64,000 nt of DNA from BCD1 sp965230565 (GTDB lineage: Bacteria; Bacteroidota; Bacteroidia; Chitinophagales; Saprospiraceae): the NCBI GenBank assembly GCA_965230565.1, contig CBDDLH010000007.1:124001-188000 (forward strand), written 5' to 3'. The notes under the pieces were generated by a model. That model made no database searches. It worked only from the letters and a program-made list of their open reading frames with translations, and had not been told where the DNA came from. Each line of letters starts with the position of its first letter. Positions within the stretch are counted from its first letter, which is position 1. A program made the position numbers and the translations under genes. This document shows positions 63,786 through 64,000 of this stretch, in pieces.

Positions 63786-64000
63786 GGATGGGAATTTTAG
63801 ATTTCCAAAAAATGCAATCTAATCAATTGACCCTTCATTTTCAAAGAATTCTGTCGTCATTTTTGACTGTGAAAGGACAATTTTACAAAAGGATGAAGTT
63901 AGAATGATGGAATTGTAAAATGAAGATTTTTTTCATGTGGTTTCATTTCATTAAGGTACAGATTGGGTTTTTGTTTTTAGCGAAAGCATTAAACCACAGT
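63786..64000. other. Upstream region of the aminopeptidase, to window end
   Basis: No gene or strong structure is seen. The last bases (TTAAACCACAGT) resemble the start of the CACAGAG-rich stretch at about 51318. Confidence 0.3.

Overview
The window looks like a chromosomal segment from a Bacteroidota bacterium, most likely from the class Saprospiria (Saprospiraceae, Lewinella or Haliscomenobacter-like). The evidence is four proteins with type IX secretion (T9SS) C-terminal sorting domains, many SprB-type adhesin repeats, a TonB receptor followed by a DUF4249 lipoprotein, the bacillithiol enzyme BshC, weak Shine-Dalgarno signals, and several -7 boxes of the Bacteroidota TAnnTTTG type. The genus cannot be fixed from this sequence alone. 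Most of the window is ordinary core genome with compact intergenic hairpin terminators. There is no phage, complete insertion sequence or CRISPR array.

Layout. 1-3160: the end of a DUF3347 protein, a MITE-like repeat, tRNA-Arg(CCG) with a duplicated 3' end, gpsA, and a lipoprotein FKBP isomerase. 3179-7941: a DUF3467 protein, topA and an MsbA-like ABC exporter, all on the minus strand. 8235-9065: an outer-membrane beta-barrel. 9363-24018, all minus strand: a 1995-residue T9SS adhesin, a membrane protein paired with an ECF sigma factor, a second T9SS adhesin, an amidase lipoprotein, a VTT membrane protein, a secreted rhodanese and a frameshifted thymidine kinase. A candidate small RNA on the plus strand lies inside this block at about 22250-22423.

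24209-40452: mainly metabolism and envelope genes. These are two successive phosphofructokinases (one ATP-type, one PPi-type and frameshifted), a rhomboid protease, glpK, bshC, a DUF3179 protein, a LysM/RlpA-like protein, cystathionine beta-synthase, a dicarboxylate symporter and a TlpA-like lipoprotein. 40582-42480: a LytS/LytTR two-component pair. 42698-46482: a DUF2911-TPR protein and a gamma-glutamyltransferase. 47095-51235: a galactose (Leloir) locus galE-galK-galT, divergent from a Nudix-fold regulator, with an 18-bp palindrome between them. 51889-55191: a TonB receptor and its DUF4249 partner. 55264-64000: msrB, a DUF2007 protein, aroE, proline dehydrogenase, a BioD-like ATPase, a DUF255 thioredoxin-domain protein and a secreted M1 aminopeptidase.

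The most interesting items are: (i) the gal locus with a degenerate Nudix regulator and a clear candidate operator; (ii) the structured plus-strand RNA at 22250-22423; (iii) the ECF sigma/membrane protein pair between two T9SS adhesins; (iv) two single-base frameshifts in otherwise intact enzymes; and (v) an unusually rich set of dispersed palindromic and tandem repeats, many starting within a few bases of a stop codon.
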